A DNA stretch of 34,791 bases from Mycobacterium interjectum (GCF_900078675.2 NZ_LT546237.1:1600373-1635163); one strand, 5' to 3'. Positions 16,221 through 24,255 are shown, numbered from the stretch's first letter. Numbers and translations are program-made. Notes: generated by a model not told the origin, from the letters alone.

Positions 16221-17243
16221 ATGCGGTACCGCACACTCGGCCGGACCGGCATCAGGGTCAGTCCGTACGCGTTGGGCGCCATGATGTTCGGCGCGATGGG
16301 CAACCCCGACCACGAAGAGTCGATCCGCATTGTCCATCAGGCCCTGGATGCCGGGATCAACATCATCGACACCGCTCCGGCGTATTCTGACGGCGAGTCC
16401 GAAGAGATCGTCGGCAAGGCGCTCAAGGGTCGACGTGACAACGTGGTTCTGGCGACCAAAGTCCGTCGTGTGATGGCAGATACGTCTGTCCAGTGCGGGA
16501 ATTCCAGGCGTTGGATCACGGAATCGGTCGACAAGTCGCTGCGCCGCTTGCAGACCGATTACATCGACCTCTACCAAATCCACCGGCCCGACCCCGACAC
16601 CGACATCGAGGAGACGCTGTCGGTGCTATCGGATCTAGTACGCAACGGCAAGATCCGCGCCATCGGCTCCTCGACAATGCCCGCGTCAGACATGGTCGAG
16701 GCCCAGTGGGTCGCCGACAGGCGCGGACTGCAACGGTTTCGGTGCGAACAGCCCCCGTACTCGATCCTCAACCGCGGCATCGAGACTGAGGTTCTGCCGG
16801 TGGCGCAGCGCTACGGGATGGGCATCTTGGTATGGAGCCCACTGGCACAGGGGCTGCTCACCGGCCGTGCCCGCAAGGGCGGGCAGACCGACCTGCGCCG
16901 CGCAGCATTCTTCAAGCATCTCAGTGACGAACGCCGGCTTGACACTGTCGAACAGTTGACCATGCTGGCCGAGGAATCCGGGCTGGGGCTGCGCCACATG
17001 GCGATCGCGTTCGCCATCGCTCACCCCGGTGTGAGCAGCGCCATCATCGGCCCACGCACCATGGACCACCTCGAGGACCTACTCGCGGGCGCCGACGTCA
17101 CCCTTGCCGACGACATCCTCGATCGGATCGACGACATCGTTGCCCCCGGTACTGACATCGGCACCCTCGACATGGCCTACCGACCCCCAGCGCTGCTAGA
17201 GCCGACCCTGCGCCGGCGGCCCCGCTCATCCGCGGCGTCCTAA
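16221..17243 (+). CDS. Aldo/keto reductase
   Basis: The 340-residue NADPH-dependent oxidoreductase starts at ATG 16221 with GAGGAG 8 nt upstream. It opens with MRYRTLGRTGIRVSPYALG. The catalytic tetrad is visible: Asp and Tyr in IIDTAPAYSDGE (about residues 51-56), Lys in VLATKVRR (about 79) and His in LYQIHRPD (about 119). The late cofactor region reads VSSAIIGPRTMDHLEDLL. It belongs to the YajO/Tas-like group of AKRs, which reduce aldehydes or ketones. The divergent MmyB-like gene is its probable regulator. It faces the CMD-family gene tail to tail across 127 bp without an obvious terminator hairpin. Confidence 0.93.
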   Translation: MRYRTLGRTGIRVSPYALGAMMFGAMGNPDHEESIRIVHQALDAGINIIDTAPAYSDGESEEIVGKALKGRRDNVVLATKVRRVMADTSVQCGNSRRWITESVDKSLRRLQTDYIDLYQIHRPDPDTDIEETLSVLSDLVRNGKIRAIGSSTMPASDMVEAQWVADRRGLQRFRCEQPPYSILNRGIETEVLPVAQRYGMGILVWSPLAQGLLTGRARKGGQTDLRRAAFFKHLSDERRLDTVEQLTMLAEESGLGLRHMAIAFAIAHPGVSSAIIGPRTMDHLEDLLAGADVTLADDILDRIDDIVAPGTDIGTLDMAYRPPALLEPTLRRRPRSSAAS

Positions 17244-17370
17244 TCGAGATCGATCAACCGGCGCACACCAGTCTGGGGTGGAAGAAAAACTTACGCAAAG
17301 TGTTGCTCGCGCAGGGCCGGTTTTCGGGCTGCCTTGGGACCTGACTCCAGGCCACTGTTAGGCGGATTCG

Positions 17371-17955
17371 TCAGGCGGGCATTGTTTGGTCGCCGACTTT
17401 GTCGATGATTTCTTGTTCGGATTCGGTGGGAACGCGTGTGCTGACGAGGAATCGGTTGAACATGTTGTACCAGCAGATGACGGCGATGTAGCGGCGGGTG
17501 ACGTCGTCACCGAAGCGTTCTTTGAGTGCGGCAAGCGTGGTGTCTTGTAGGCCTGCGTTGTTGGTGATCTGGTCGGTGGCGAGCATGACGACGGTGGCGT
17601 CGTCGTCGAGTCCGGTGACCGGTCCGTCGTTTTGGATGCCTTGTTTCTCTGCATCGGACGCGCGCAGGTTGTCGAGCATTCGGAGGTTGGGCCCCCAGGG
17701 GTTGACTCCGCCGAGCAGTTTGGCGATGCGCAGGCAGATGAATTCGCGAATTTTGGGATCGACGCCGTCGACTCGAAAGACGGCGCGGGCGAGTTCGATC
17801 ATGGGCCGGCCGATGCCGCCGGTGCCGAGCATCATGCGCCCGTCTTTATAGTTGCGCGCGAAGTCGTGTAAGTAGGCTACGGTCTCCGGCCCGAGTTCGT
17901 CGTCGGTGGGAAGTGGGATCGATTCGGTGAACGGGTATGCGTCCAGATGTGGCAT
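17371..17955 (-). CDS. Carboxymuconolactone decarboxylase (CMD/AhpD-fold) family protein
   Basis: ATG 17955 gives 194 residues; GAAAGGA about 8 nt upstream and the LeuD stop one base upstream of the ATG fix the start. The pattern MLGTGGIGRPMIELARAVFR and REFICLRIAKLLGGVNPWGP is typical of uncharacterised CMD-like proteins. It lacks the CxxC of AhpD peroxidases, so a peroxidase role is unlikely. It is the last gene of the lyase, LeuC, LeuD operon and is probably co-translated. Its function in the pathway (decarboxylation, isomerisation or redox support) cannot be told from the sequence. Confidence 0.8.
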   Translation of the reverse strand: MPHLDAYPFTESIPLPTDDELGPETVAYLHDFARNYKDGRMMLGTGGIGRPMIELARAVFRVDGVDPKIREFICLRIAKLLGGVNPWGPNLRMLDNLRASDAEKQGIQNDGPVTGLDDDATVVMLATDQITNNAGLQDTTLAALKERFGDDVTRRYIAVICWYNMFNRFLVSTRVPTESEQEIIDKVGDQTMPA

Positions 17956-17956
17956 C

Positions 17957-18607
17957 TCACTGTTCCTTTCGGCGGTTGGTGGGGCGGTATAGCCAGGGGC
18001 GCAGCTGTTGATCGCGGGCGCGGTAGGCTTCGATGTCTTTGCGGTGGCGCAGATTGTCGTCGATGTCGTCCAGTCCGTCGAGAAGCAGCTCGCGGGACCG
18101 TTCGTCAATGGGGAACGAGTGCCAGGGCCCTGCAGTCGCGCGTACGCGGCTGTGTTCGAGGTCGATCTCTGCTTGTGGTGGTTCGGCGGCGTCGATGTGT
18201 AGTTCGGCGACCAGGCGGGCGTGTTCTTGTGGTGGGAGGGCTAGCGGCAAAATGGTGTTGCGGTAGCAGTTGGCGGCGAAGATGGAACCGAAGCTGGGGG
18301 CGATGATGGCTTTGATGCCGAATCCGCGTAGCGCCCAGACGGCGGATTCTCGGGAGCTGCCGCAGCCGAAGTTTGCACCGGTGAGAAGTATGGTAGCGGT
18401 CCGGTAATCCGCCTGGTTCAGGATGAAATCGGGCTGTTGGTATCCGTTCTCGTCATAGCGCCAGTTGCCGAACAGGATTGATTCGTAGCCGGTTTTGCCT
18501 AGTCCGGCCACCTGCAGACGTGAGGGGGCGATGACGTCGGTGTCAATGTTGTCACGCAGCAGTGGCGCGACCACGCCGGCGACGTGTCTCAGTGATCGGT
18601 CGGTCAT
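17957..18607 (-). CDS. Small subunit of an aconitase-superfamily hydro-lyase (LeuD-like)
   Basis: The 216-residue protein starts at ATG 18607, overlapping the LeuC-like stop as ATGA. It has the swivel-domain motifs DNIDTDVIAP near residue 20, NFGCGSSRESAVWALRGFG near residue 80 and FGSIFAANCYRN near residue 105. The SSRE arginine that contacts substrate carboxylates is present. The specificity loop after DTDVIAPS reads RLQVAGLGKTGYE, unlike the leucine-pathway YLR-type loop, so 3-isopropylmalate need not be the substrate. It should pair with the LeuC-like subunit. The frame stays open upstream to 18967 inside leuC, but that is a shadow. Confidence 0.88.
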   Translation of the reverse strand: MTDRSLRHVAGVVAPLLRDNIDTDVIAPSRLQVAGLGKTGYESILFGNWRYDENGYQQPDFILNQADYRTATILLTGANFGCGSSRESAVWALRGFGIKAIIAPSFGSIFAANCYRNTILPLALPPQEHARLVAELHIDAAEPPQAEIDLEHSRVRATAGPWHSFPIDERSRELLLDGLDDIDDNLRHRKDIEAYRARDQQLRPWLYRPTNRRKEQ

Positions 18608-20007
18608 GTCAGGGTCCTGGGATCGGTGATGTGTCCGGTGAGTGCGGACGCGGCGACGGTGGCGGGGCTGGCCAGGTGTGTGCGTACGCCGGGACCCTGG
18701 CGGCCTTCGAAGTTTCTGTTGGTGGAGCTGATCACGCGCGCGCCGGTCGGGAAGCCCTCGCCGCCGCCGAAGAAGCAGAAACCGCAGCCTGATTCGCGCC
18801 ATTGAAAGCCGGCGTCGATGAAGATGCGGTCGATGCCCTCGGCCTCGGCGGCGAGCTTGACCGCGGTCGACCCGGGGATGCAGATGGCGGTGACTCCGTC
18901 GGCGACGTGGCGCCCGGCCAGCAGTGCTGCCGCAGCTCGCAGATCCGAAAGTCTTGCGTTGGTGCATGATCCGACGAACGCGGCGTCGATGGGTACAGTG
19001 GTCATCGGTGTGCCGGGCGTCAGGCCAATGTAGTCGAGTGCCTTAGCGGCTCCGGCGGGATCGGGCAGTGTGTCGGGATGCGGTACCGATGCGTCGATGC
19101 CGACGCAGTGTTGGGGACTGGTGCCCCAGGTGATCTGAGGCGTCAAGGCGGTGACGTCGATGTCGACGGTGCGGTCAAAACGTGCCCCGTCGTCGGTGCC
19201 CAACGCCAACCATTGCCGGGCGGCGCGCTGCCAGTCGGGAGCGGTGAGTGCTCGTGGTCGGGTCTTGAGGTATTCCAGGGTGATGGCGTCGGGGGAGACG
19301 ATGCCGGTGAACCCGCCGGCCTCGACGGCCATGTTGCACAGCGTCATTCGGCCTTCGATGGGCATCGATTTGATGGTCGGCCCGGTGTACTCGATGGCGT
19401 AGCCGGTGGCGCCGGCGGCGCCAATGGTCGCGATGAGCGCCAGGATCAGGTCTTTGGCGTAGACGCCATCGCCGAGTGATCCGGTGCAGCGGGCCTGCAG
19501 GGTCTTGGGCCGTTTGACGGCCAGCGTCTGGGAGGCCAGGGCGGTCTCGCAGGTGCTCACGCCCACGCCCCAGGCCAATGCGCCGAGCCCTCCGTTGGTG
19601 CCGGTGTGGCTGTCGGCGCACACCATCGTCATGCCGGGCAGGACCAGTCCCTGCTCAGGGAAGGTGACGTGACAAATTCCCTGGCGGTCGTCATCGAGGT
19701 CGAAGATCGGTATGCCTGCCGCGGCGGCGGTGGCTCGGAATCCCTCGATGAATTTCTGGTTGTCGGGCAGGGGACTGGCGTCGGTGCGTCCGGACCGGGT
19801 GTCCACCGAATGGTCGAGGGTGCCGAATACGGTGTGCGGGTCGAAGACCTGTCGGTGATCGTCGTGCAGGCTGGTCAGGGCGAACGCGCCGCTCTTCTCG
19901 TGCAGGAAGATCCGGTCGATGTAGAGCAGCGCGGTGTCGGCATCGAGTTGGGATACCACGTGGGCGTCCCAGATCTTGTCGAAGACCGTGCGCGCTTTCG
20001 GTGCCAT
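18604..20007 (-). CDS. Large subunit of an aconitase-superfamily hydro-lyase (LeuC-like)
   Basis: The 467-residue subunit starts at ATG 20007, overlapping the lyase stop as TGATG, with GGGAGG upstream. Motifs include VCADSHTGTNGGLGALAWGV, SLGDGVYAKDLILALI and the 4Fe-4S ligands FVGSCTNARLSDL (first cysteine) and SGCGFCFFGGGEG (second and third). The usual text after the last ligand in LeuC is CLxMN; here it is CFFGGGE, an unusual change at the cluster loop. The end keeps STNRNFEGRQGPGVRTHLAS. With the LeuD-like subunit it should hydrate or dehydrate a malate-type acid. The adjacent C-C lyase suggests a methyl-substituted malate rather than isopropylmalate. Confidence 0.9.
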   Translation of the reverse strand: MAPKARTVFDKIWDAHVVSQLDADTALLYIDRIFLHEKSGAFALTSLHDDHRQVFDPHTVFGTLDHSVDTRSGRTDASPLPDNQKFIEGFRATAAAAGIPIFDLDDDRQGICHVTFPEQGLVLPGMTMVCADSHTGTNGGLGALAWGVGVSTCETALASQTLAVKRPKTLQARCTGSLGDGVYAKDLILALIATIGAAGATGYAIEYTGPTIKSMPIEGRMTLCNMAVEAGGFTGIVSPDAITLEYLKTRPRALTAPDWQRAARQWLALGTDDGARFDRTVDIDVTALTPQITWGTSPQHCVGIDASVPHPDTLPDPAGAAKALDYIGLTPGTPMTTVPIDAAFVGSCTNARLSDLRAAAALLAGRHVADGVTAICIPGSTAVKLAAEAEGIDRIFIDAGFQWRESGCGFCFFGGGEGFPTGARVISSTNRNFEGRQGPGVRTHLASPATVAASALTGHITDPRTLT

Positions 20008-20912
20008 CACTGCCTCCCACCGTCGGGCAAGAGACCGGCGAGGTAGCGCTGCTCGAGTTCGGCGACCAGCGGCGTGCCGACGAGTTCGTGTATGTCGGCG
20101 AAGCTGGCCGTGCGCAAACCCAAATTCCAGGTCCCGTCGTCTTCACGAATCTGCTTGAGCGCGTCGGTGATCCCCGTGATTGCGGCGGCAAACAGGGCGC
20201 CGGGCAGACTGACCCGGGCCACGCCGAGCGCCTGCAGTTCGGTGAACGTCAGATGGGTCGGGGACTTGCCGCCTTCGCTGATGTTGATCCCGACCGGCCC
20301 GTCGATACCTGCGACGGCGGCGACGAGTTCTTCCCGCGCGTGCAATCCCTCCACGAACACCAGCGTCGCGCCGGCATCCAGGTAGGCGTTGCCGCGCTTG
20401 ATCACACCGTCAATGCCCTCCACGGCCAATGAGTCGGTACGGGCGGTGATGACGAAGTCCGGGTTGTGCCGGGCATCGGCGGCGGCGCGAATCTTCGCCA
20501 CGGCCTCGTCTAGGTCGATGACGTGTTTGCCGTCGAGGTGGCCACACCGTTTCGGCATGACCTGGTCTTCTAAGTTGACCCCCGCGAGGCCGTGGCGTTC
20601 GAAGGTCTGCACCGTGAAGAACGTGTTGACCGCGTTGCCGAACCCGGTATCGGCGTCACCCACCACCGGAATGTCGACCGATCGGGCGATCACGCCGCAC
20701 GCGCCGGCCATCTCGGCCAACGAGGCGATGGAGTAGTCCGGGACGCCGTAGTGCACCGCGGCGATCCCCAGGCCACTGCACTGCAGCGCGCTAAACCCGG
20801 CTTGCTGGGCCAGCTTGGCGCTGATCGCGTCGTACACGCCGGGCATCACGACCAGATCGGGTCCGAGGAACAGTTCTTTGAGTCGGGACGGCTTGTCGTC
20901 AATGGAAGTCAT
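20007..20912 (-). CDS. Isocitrate lyase / PEP mutase superfamily C-C lyase
   Basis: ATG 20912 follows AGGAGG by 8 nt and gives 301 residues; earlier GTG/ATG codons sit on the ribosome-binding site. Superfamily signatures are MPGVYDAISAKLAQQAG near residue 25, the Mg-binding VVGDADTGFGN near residue 85, and the catalytic loop EDQVMPKRCGH near residue 118 with the active cysteine. PDFVITARTDSLAVEG follows. The PKRCGH form is shared with 2-methylisocitrate lyase, 2,3-dimethylmalate lyase and oxaloacetate-hydrolase-like enzymes. It should cleave a 2-hydroxy diacid to pyruvate or glyoxylate plus an acid. It is first in the operon with LeuC- and LeuD-like genes, as in dimethylmalate-type routes. 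Confidence 0.9.
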   Translation of the reverse strand: MTSIDDKPSRLKELFLGPDLVVMPGVYDAISAKLAQQAGFSALQCSGLGIAAVHYGVPDYSIASLAEMAGACGVIARSVDIPVVGDADTGFGNAVNTFFTVQTFERHGLAGVNLEDQVMPKRCGHLDGKHVIDLDEAVAKIRAAADARHNPDFVITARTDSLAVEGIDGVIKRGNAYLDAGATLVFVEGLHAREELVAAVAGIDGPVGINISEGGKSPTHLTFTELQALGVARVSLPGALFAAAITGITDALKQIREDDGTWNLGLRTASFADIHELVGTPLVAELEQRYLAGLLPDGGRQ

Positions 20913-20931
20913 CTCCATCACCTCCTATCTA

Positions 20932-20961
20932 ACATCTATAGCTATAAAACATAGCTGTCAA
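20932..20961 (-). promoter_or_regulatory. Promoter of the lyase operon with an embedded MarR-type operator
   Basis: On the minus strand TTGACA (20961-20956) is followed after about 15 nt by TATAGAT, a good sigma-70-type pair. Between them AGCTAT-N5-ATAGCT (20940-20956) is a perfect 17-bp inverted repeat, and TATAGCTATA (20937-20946) overlaps it. Such AT-rich repeats inside a promoter are typical MarR sites, and a MarR gene diverges from here. Binding would block the polymerase. Confidence 0.6.
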
Positions 20962-21007
20962 CACCCTGCCGCGATGCGGCGTTGATTCACCGGAGGTGGG
21001 GTTAGGG

Positions 21008-21487
21008 TTGTTCGAGATGGAACACGAGGAGGCGTCGCGGCTGCGGCGCCAGCTGATGACACTGCAGCGCCGGATTCGCCGGGAGATGAGAACCGGTCCG
21101 GTGGCGCTGTCAGATGCCCTGGTGCTGGGCGCAATCGAGCGCCGTGGGGGAGCGGTGTCTCCGGGACAGATCGCCGAGGACCTGGTCATGACGACGTCCA
21201 ACGTCGCCGCGGCGCTGCGAGCACTCGAGGCGGCGGGGCTGATCAGTCGTCAGCGCGACGCCAACGATGCCCGACGGGTGCGTATCGAGCTCACCGACGA
21301 CGGCCGCCGTCTGGTCGTCAACGATCGGCGCCGGCGCGACGATTGGCTGTGTGCCACCATCAACACCTCCCTGACCCCTCGCGAACAGAAAGTCCTGCGG
21401 CAGGCCGGTGAGTTGATGGGCCGCCTGGCCTACGAGGGCCTCGACCATCGCGATGAGCTCGACCCCGGTGACGCGGCTGCAGGCTGA
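21008..21487 (+). CDS. MarR-family transcriptional regulator
   Basis: The winged-helix regulator has about 159 residues. Possible starts are GTG 20996, TTG 21008 and ATG 21017; TTG 21008 is best spaced from GGAGG at 20992-20996, so the amino end is uncertain. The motif run is ALVLGAIERRGGAVSPGQIA, TTSNVAAALRALEAAGLISR, and the wing RDANDARRVRIELTDDGRRL with the MarR DxRR signature. It diverges from the lyase/LeuC/LeuD/CMD operon and probably represses it until a pathway acid binds. A GCCGC-gat-GCGGC repeat (20968-20980) lies just before it. A nitrile-hydratase remnant follows in the same reading frame right after its stop. Confidence 0.87.
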   Translation: MFEMEHEEASRLRRQLMTLQRRIRREMRTGPVALSDALVLGAIERRGGAVSPGQIAEDLVMTTSNVAAALRALEAAGLISRQRDANDARRVRIELTDDGRRLVVNDRRRRDDWLCATINTSLTPREQKVLRQAGELMGRLAYEGLDHRDELDPGDAAAG

Positions 21488-21745
21488 GCCGCGCCCTACG
21501 ACAGACACACCCGACTTCCCGACTACGCACGCGGTCGTCTCGGCACTATCCACCGCCACCGCGGCGACTACCCGTTGCCCGACGAGCTCGTAGCTCACGG
21601 CCACACCAATCCAGAAGCGCTCTACAGCGTCTACTTCGAGGCCAGCGATCTATGGGGCGAGGACGCCGGTAATCACCGCGTCTACCTCGACCTCTACGAA
21701 ACCTGCAGCCCATGGAAGGCGAGATGCGGTGAGCCGCAACCATAG
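21488..21745 (+). pseudogene. Nitrile hydratase beta-subunit remnant (C-terminal part only)
   Basis: Directly after the MarR stop and in the same frame, 85 codons read PYDRHTRLPDYARGRLGTIH, then DYPLPDELVAHGHTNPEAL, YSVYFEASDLWGEDAG and VYLDLYE before TAG. This is the C-terminal SH3-like domain of nitrile hydratase or thiocyanate hydrolase beta subunits (RLPxYxRG...GxI, YxVxFxAxxLWG). The amino-terminal part, more than half of a normal subunit, is missing and there is no start codon. The deletion seems to have joined it to the MarR gene. It overlaps the alpha remnant by 17 nt, as in an intact operon. Confidence 0.75.
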
Positions 21746-22076
21746 CGCTCACACCGATGCACAGCGCGCACACATCACCGCGCGGGTCGCCGTGCTCGAA
21801 CAGCGGTTGATCGAGCGCGGCGCCATCACCGGCGAACAACTCGACGACATCCTTGACACATTCACCCACCGCTTAGGCGCCCATCACGGCGCCCGCTACG
21901 TTGCCCGAGCCTGGACCGACCCAAAGTTCAAACGCGAGCAACTGACCGAAGACCAACTCGCTGCACTGGTCACCCGAGACTGCTTGATCGGCACCACACA
22001 GCCCGTTGGGCCATCGCCTCGGCCGAGCTCGCATGCCTCGGCTGCGTCTGCCCCCCGGCGGGGGAGCGGCGCGTGA
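21729..22076 (+). pseudogene. Nitrile hydratase alpha-subunit with the metal centre deleted
   Basis: The frame has 115 codons from GTG 21729. Residues 14-70 match the amino end of nitrile hydratase alpha (ITARVAVLEQRLIERGAIT, then GARYVARAWTDPKFKR). The text then jumps directly to the normal carboxyl end of alpha, LTEDQLAALVTRDCLIGTTQP. The intervening segment of about 120 residues, which holds the VCxLCSC metal claw, is absent without a frame break. The tail after GTTQPVGP is low-complexity. The product cannot bind the Fe or Co ion, so this is called a pseudogene, although it could still be translated. Confidence 0.75.
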
Positions 22077-22205
22077 CAGCCGGCCCCTGACATAGACCTC
22101 GATCAGTGTCGCGATTTGGAGCCGGTCGTTCGCGGCCGCGGTGAAGACACGCTCGCGGTCCAATCGCACGAGAAAGACTCCAGGCCGAACTCGGGCCGGC
22201 GTCGC

Positions 22206-22211
22206 TACGCT
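22206..22211 (+). promoter_or_regulatory. Candidate -10 box for a leaderless transcript
   Basis: TACGCT fits the mycobacterial TANNNT -10 and lies 8 nt before the ATG at 22220. No Shine-Dalgarno precedes that ATG. A leaderless mRNA starting at or next to the start codon is the simplest reading. Confidence 0.35.
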
Positions 22212-22219
22212 GCTGTGTT

Positions 22220-23200
22220 ATGCAGGAGACGCGCCTCGACACCGCCCGCATCCGGGCGGCTCGTCGGGCGATCGACCCGATTTTTCTCGACACGCCGCTG
22301 TACCGCTGCGAGGCGCTGGAACCCGACCTCGGCTGCGCGGTGAGCATCAAGCTCGAAACGGCGAACCCGGTCCGTAGCTTCAAGGCTCGCGGCACCGAGG
22401 TAGTCGCGAGCCAGCTCGCCGCCAAGGGCTCGCCCGCCGTGGTGTGTGGCAGCGCGGGCAACCTCGGCCAAGCCCTGGCTTGGTCTGGTCGCGCCAGGGG
22501 TCTCGAGGTCACGGTCGTGGCATCCCGGTTTGCACCTGCGATCAAGCTCGATCGCATCCGCGCACTGGGCGCGAGATTGGCGCTAGTGGACGGCGATAAC
22601 GAGATGGCCCGTGCCCGCGCGGCAGCCATCGCGCGGCATGAAGGCATCGGGCTGCTCGATGACAGCTTGGACATCGAAACCTGTGAGGGCGCGGCGACCA
22701 TTGGCCTGGAACTGGTGGAGGCCGGGTCGTCGTTCGACGCTGTGCTGATCGCTCTCGGGGGCGGAGCGCTGGCTACCGGTGTCGGGCATGTAATGAAGGC
22801 CCTCGCGCCCGACGTTGAGGTGATCTGTGTTCAGCCGGCCGGCGCACCGGCGATGACACGTTCGTGGCGTGAGCGCCGCGTTGTCACCACCGACTCGACT
22901 GACACCATCGCAGACGCTGTCGCCGGCCGGTGTCCAATTCCGGAGGTCCTCAACGACCTCCTCCTGGTCGGCGACGACGCCGTGTTGGTCCAGGAAGCAT
23001 CGATCATCGCCGGTATGCGGGTACTTCTGGAAGACGCTGGCCTCGTTGTCGAACCGTCGGCCGCGCTCGGAATCGCGGCGATCCTCGAAGACCGTGACCG
23101 CTTCGCTGACCGCCACGTAGTCACCATCGTGTGCGGCAGCAACGTCGACGTAGACGCCTATCACCGCTGGGTCGATGCTGCTCCCATCCGCAGGCCTTGA
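22220..23200 (+). CDS. PLP-dependent threonine/serine dehydratase-like enzyme (fold type II)
   Basis: The 326-residue protein resembles the catalytic domain of threonine dehydratase without a C-terminal ACT-like domain, so it is a catabolic or stand-alone form. The PLP lysine is in VRSFKARGTEV near residue 53. An SAGNLGQALAW segment near residue 78 fits the asparagine loop, and the phosphate-binding loop is LGGGALATGVG near residue 180. The late serine/cysteine position is in VTIVCGSNVD near residue 310. Possible activities are L-threonine or L-serine deamination, or hydroxy-aspartate dehydration. It sits between pseudogene remnants and has no functional partner nearby. It is probably leaderless. 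Confidence 0.88.
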   Translation: MQETRLDTARIRAARRAIDPIFLDTPLYRCEALEPDLGCAVSIKLETANPVRSFKARGTEVVASQLAAKGSPAVVCGSAGNLGQALAWSGRARGLEVTVVASRFAPAIKLDRIRALGARLALVDGDNEMARARAAAIARHEGIGLLDDSLDIETCEGAATIGLELVEAGSSFDAVLIALGGGALATGVGHVMKALAPDVEVICVQPAGAPAMTRSWRERRVVTTDSTDTIADAVAGRCPIPEVLNDLLLVGDDAVLVQEASIIAGMRVLLEDAGLVVEPSAALGIAAILEDRDRFADRHVVTIVCGSNVDVDAYHRWVDAAPIRRP

Positions 23201-23364
23201 TGGCCACGATGGTACCCATTCCAATCGAAACTTAGCGCCCTGTTACTCCAGATGCGATTGATCGAAACTTCCACTGCGACGGCCAATCCTGGCCGGGCGC
23301 GCCCACGGGCCGGGGCGGGAAGGCGAGGGGCGACGCTGATTCATCAGATGAAAACGGCGCTTTG

Positions 23365-23441
23365 CATATTCGATCCCACCGTATCCACCGAATAACCAAG
23401 GTTACTACTGGTAACCCTTCATATTCGATCTGTGCATATTC
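23365..23441. repeat. CATATTCGATC direct repeats flanking a 6-5-6 inverted repeat
   Basis: CATATTCGATC occurs at 23365-23375 and again at 23420-23430, with a partial third copy GCATATTC at 23434-23441. Between the full copies lies GGTTAC-tactg-GTAACC (23400-23416). The region 23201-23463 lies between convergent genes and is otherwise empty. The inverted repeat is too short and AT-rich for a strong terminator. It may be a protein-binding site or a scar of rearrangement. Confidence 0.45.
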
Positions 23442-23463
23442 CTGTTATGCGTGAATCGGGTGT

Positions 23464-24218
23464 CTATGCACCCTCGGTGCGCTCCGGTGCGAGGTAGTCG
23501 GCGCCTCCGATGTAGATGGTGTCTTGTGGGTGTGTGGGGCCTGTGGCGGCGGCGGCGATTGCGGCTGCGAATTCGTCGAGGGTGGGTAGTGGCCGTGTGC
23601 GCGACGGGCGTCGACAGCGGCGGGGTCGCTGCGGTGGAGAAGTCGCACGATGATGGTTCCGTCGATCATGTCGCCGGAGACGACGGTCAGCGAGACGCCG
23701 CGAGAGGTCAACTCGGGTCGCATGGCGCGGAGTCCGTCTTCACCGGCGCGTTTGCTCTCGGCGATCGGAATGTATTGCTCCGGTACTGGTTTGAGGCCGT
23801 GGAAGTGGGCCTGGTGGCTGGTGACGAAGATGACGCGGCCGCCTTGGGGGATGAGCGGTAGGGCCCGGTGAAGCAGTTGAATGGGTCCGTCGCGGTTGAT
23901 GCGCATCGGGGAGTCGGGGGCGGCGCCGCGTTCGAGTCCGCCTGAGGCGTTGAGAATGGGGGTATCGAGCCGGCCGAATTTGTCCCCGATATCGCGAATG
24001 ACTTCGGCGCACGGCGTCGGGTCGCAGATGTCGAGGTGTGCCGTCGATGCTGATCCGCCCGCTGTGATGATGTTGGCGACGACGTCGTTGGCGCGGCGCT
24101 GTTTTTCGCGGTAGGTCACGACAATGTGGCTGTCTGCTGATGCGAGGTGGCGTGCCGTTGCGGCACCCGCACCTCGGGATGCCCCGGTGATCAGGACGAC
24201 CCGCGGGTTCATCGACAT
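23464..24218 (-). pseudogene. Short-chain dehydrogenase/reductase with a 3' frameshift
   Basis: From ATG 24218 (or 24212) the protein reads VVLITGASRGAGAATARHLA, then ILNASGG, FVTSHQAHFHG and IAESKRAGEDGLRAMRPEL, an SDR of a mycobacterial type. At about base 23590 the frame changes: the original frame runs into proline/threonine-rich text (YPPSTNSQPQSPPPP), while the next frame gives the expected ending LPTLDEFAAAIAAAATGP, DTIYIGGADYLAPERTEGA and a TAG at 23466-23464. One C appears to be missing (CACCTA to CACTA). The core fold would remain, but the C-terminal helix and cofactor-side strand are lost. A sequencing indel cannot be excluded. Confidence 0.75.
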
Positions 24219-24255
24219 CGGGCTATCGCCGCGGTATCGCCGGCTCGAGTCGTAA

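Noticed and set aside
17957-18967. A longer LeuD-like reading of 336 codons
   Set aside because: The first 120 codons lie inside the leuC-like gene in another frame and have arginine-rich shadow composition. The ATGA overlap at 18607 gives the expected LeuD length.
18604-20007. Leucine biosynthesis leuCD
   Set aside because: The neighbours (PEP-mutase-family lyase, CMD protein, MarR) and the altered cluster and specificity loops argue for a catabolic hydro-lyase. It is kept as LeuC/LeuD-like without gene symbols.
21873-22169. Minus-strand 98-codon frame whose first 25 residues (MRLDRERVFTAAANDRLQIA) resemble the start of a mycothiol-dependent maleylpyruvate isomerase-like protein
   Set aside because: The resemblance covers only about 25 residues, and the rest is antisense to the nitrile-hydratase remnant. 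It may be a tiny relic but is too short to call.
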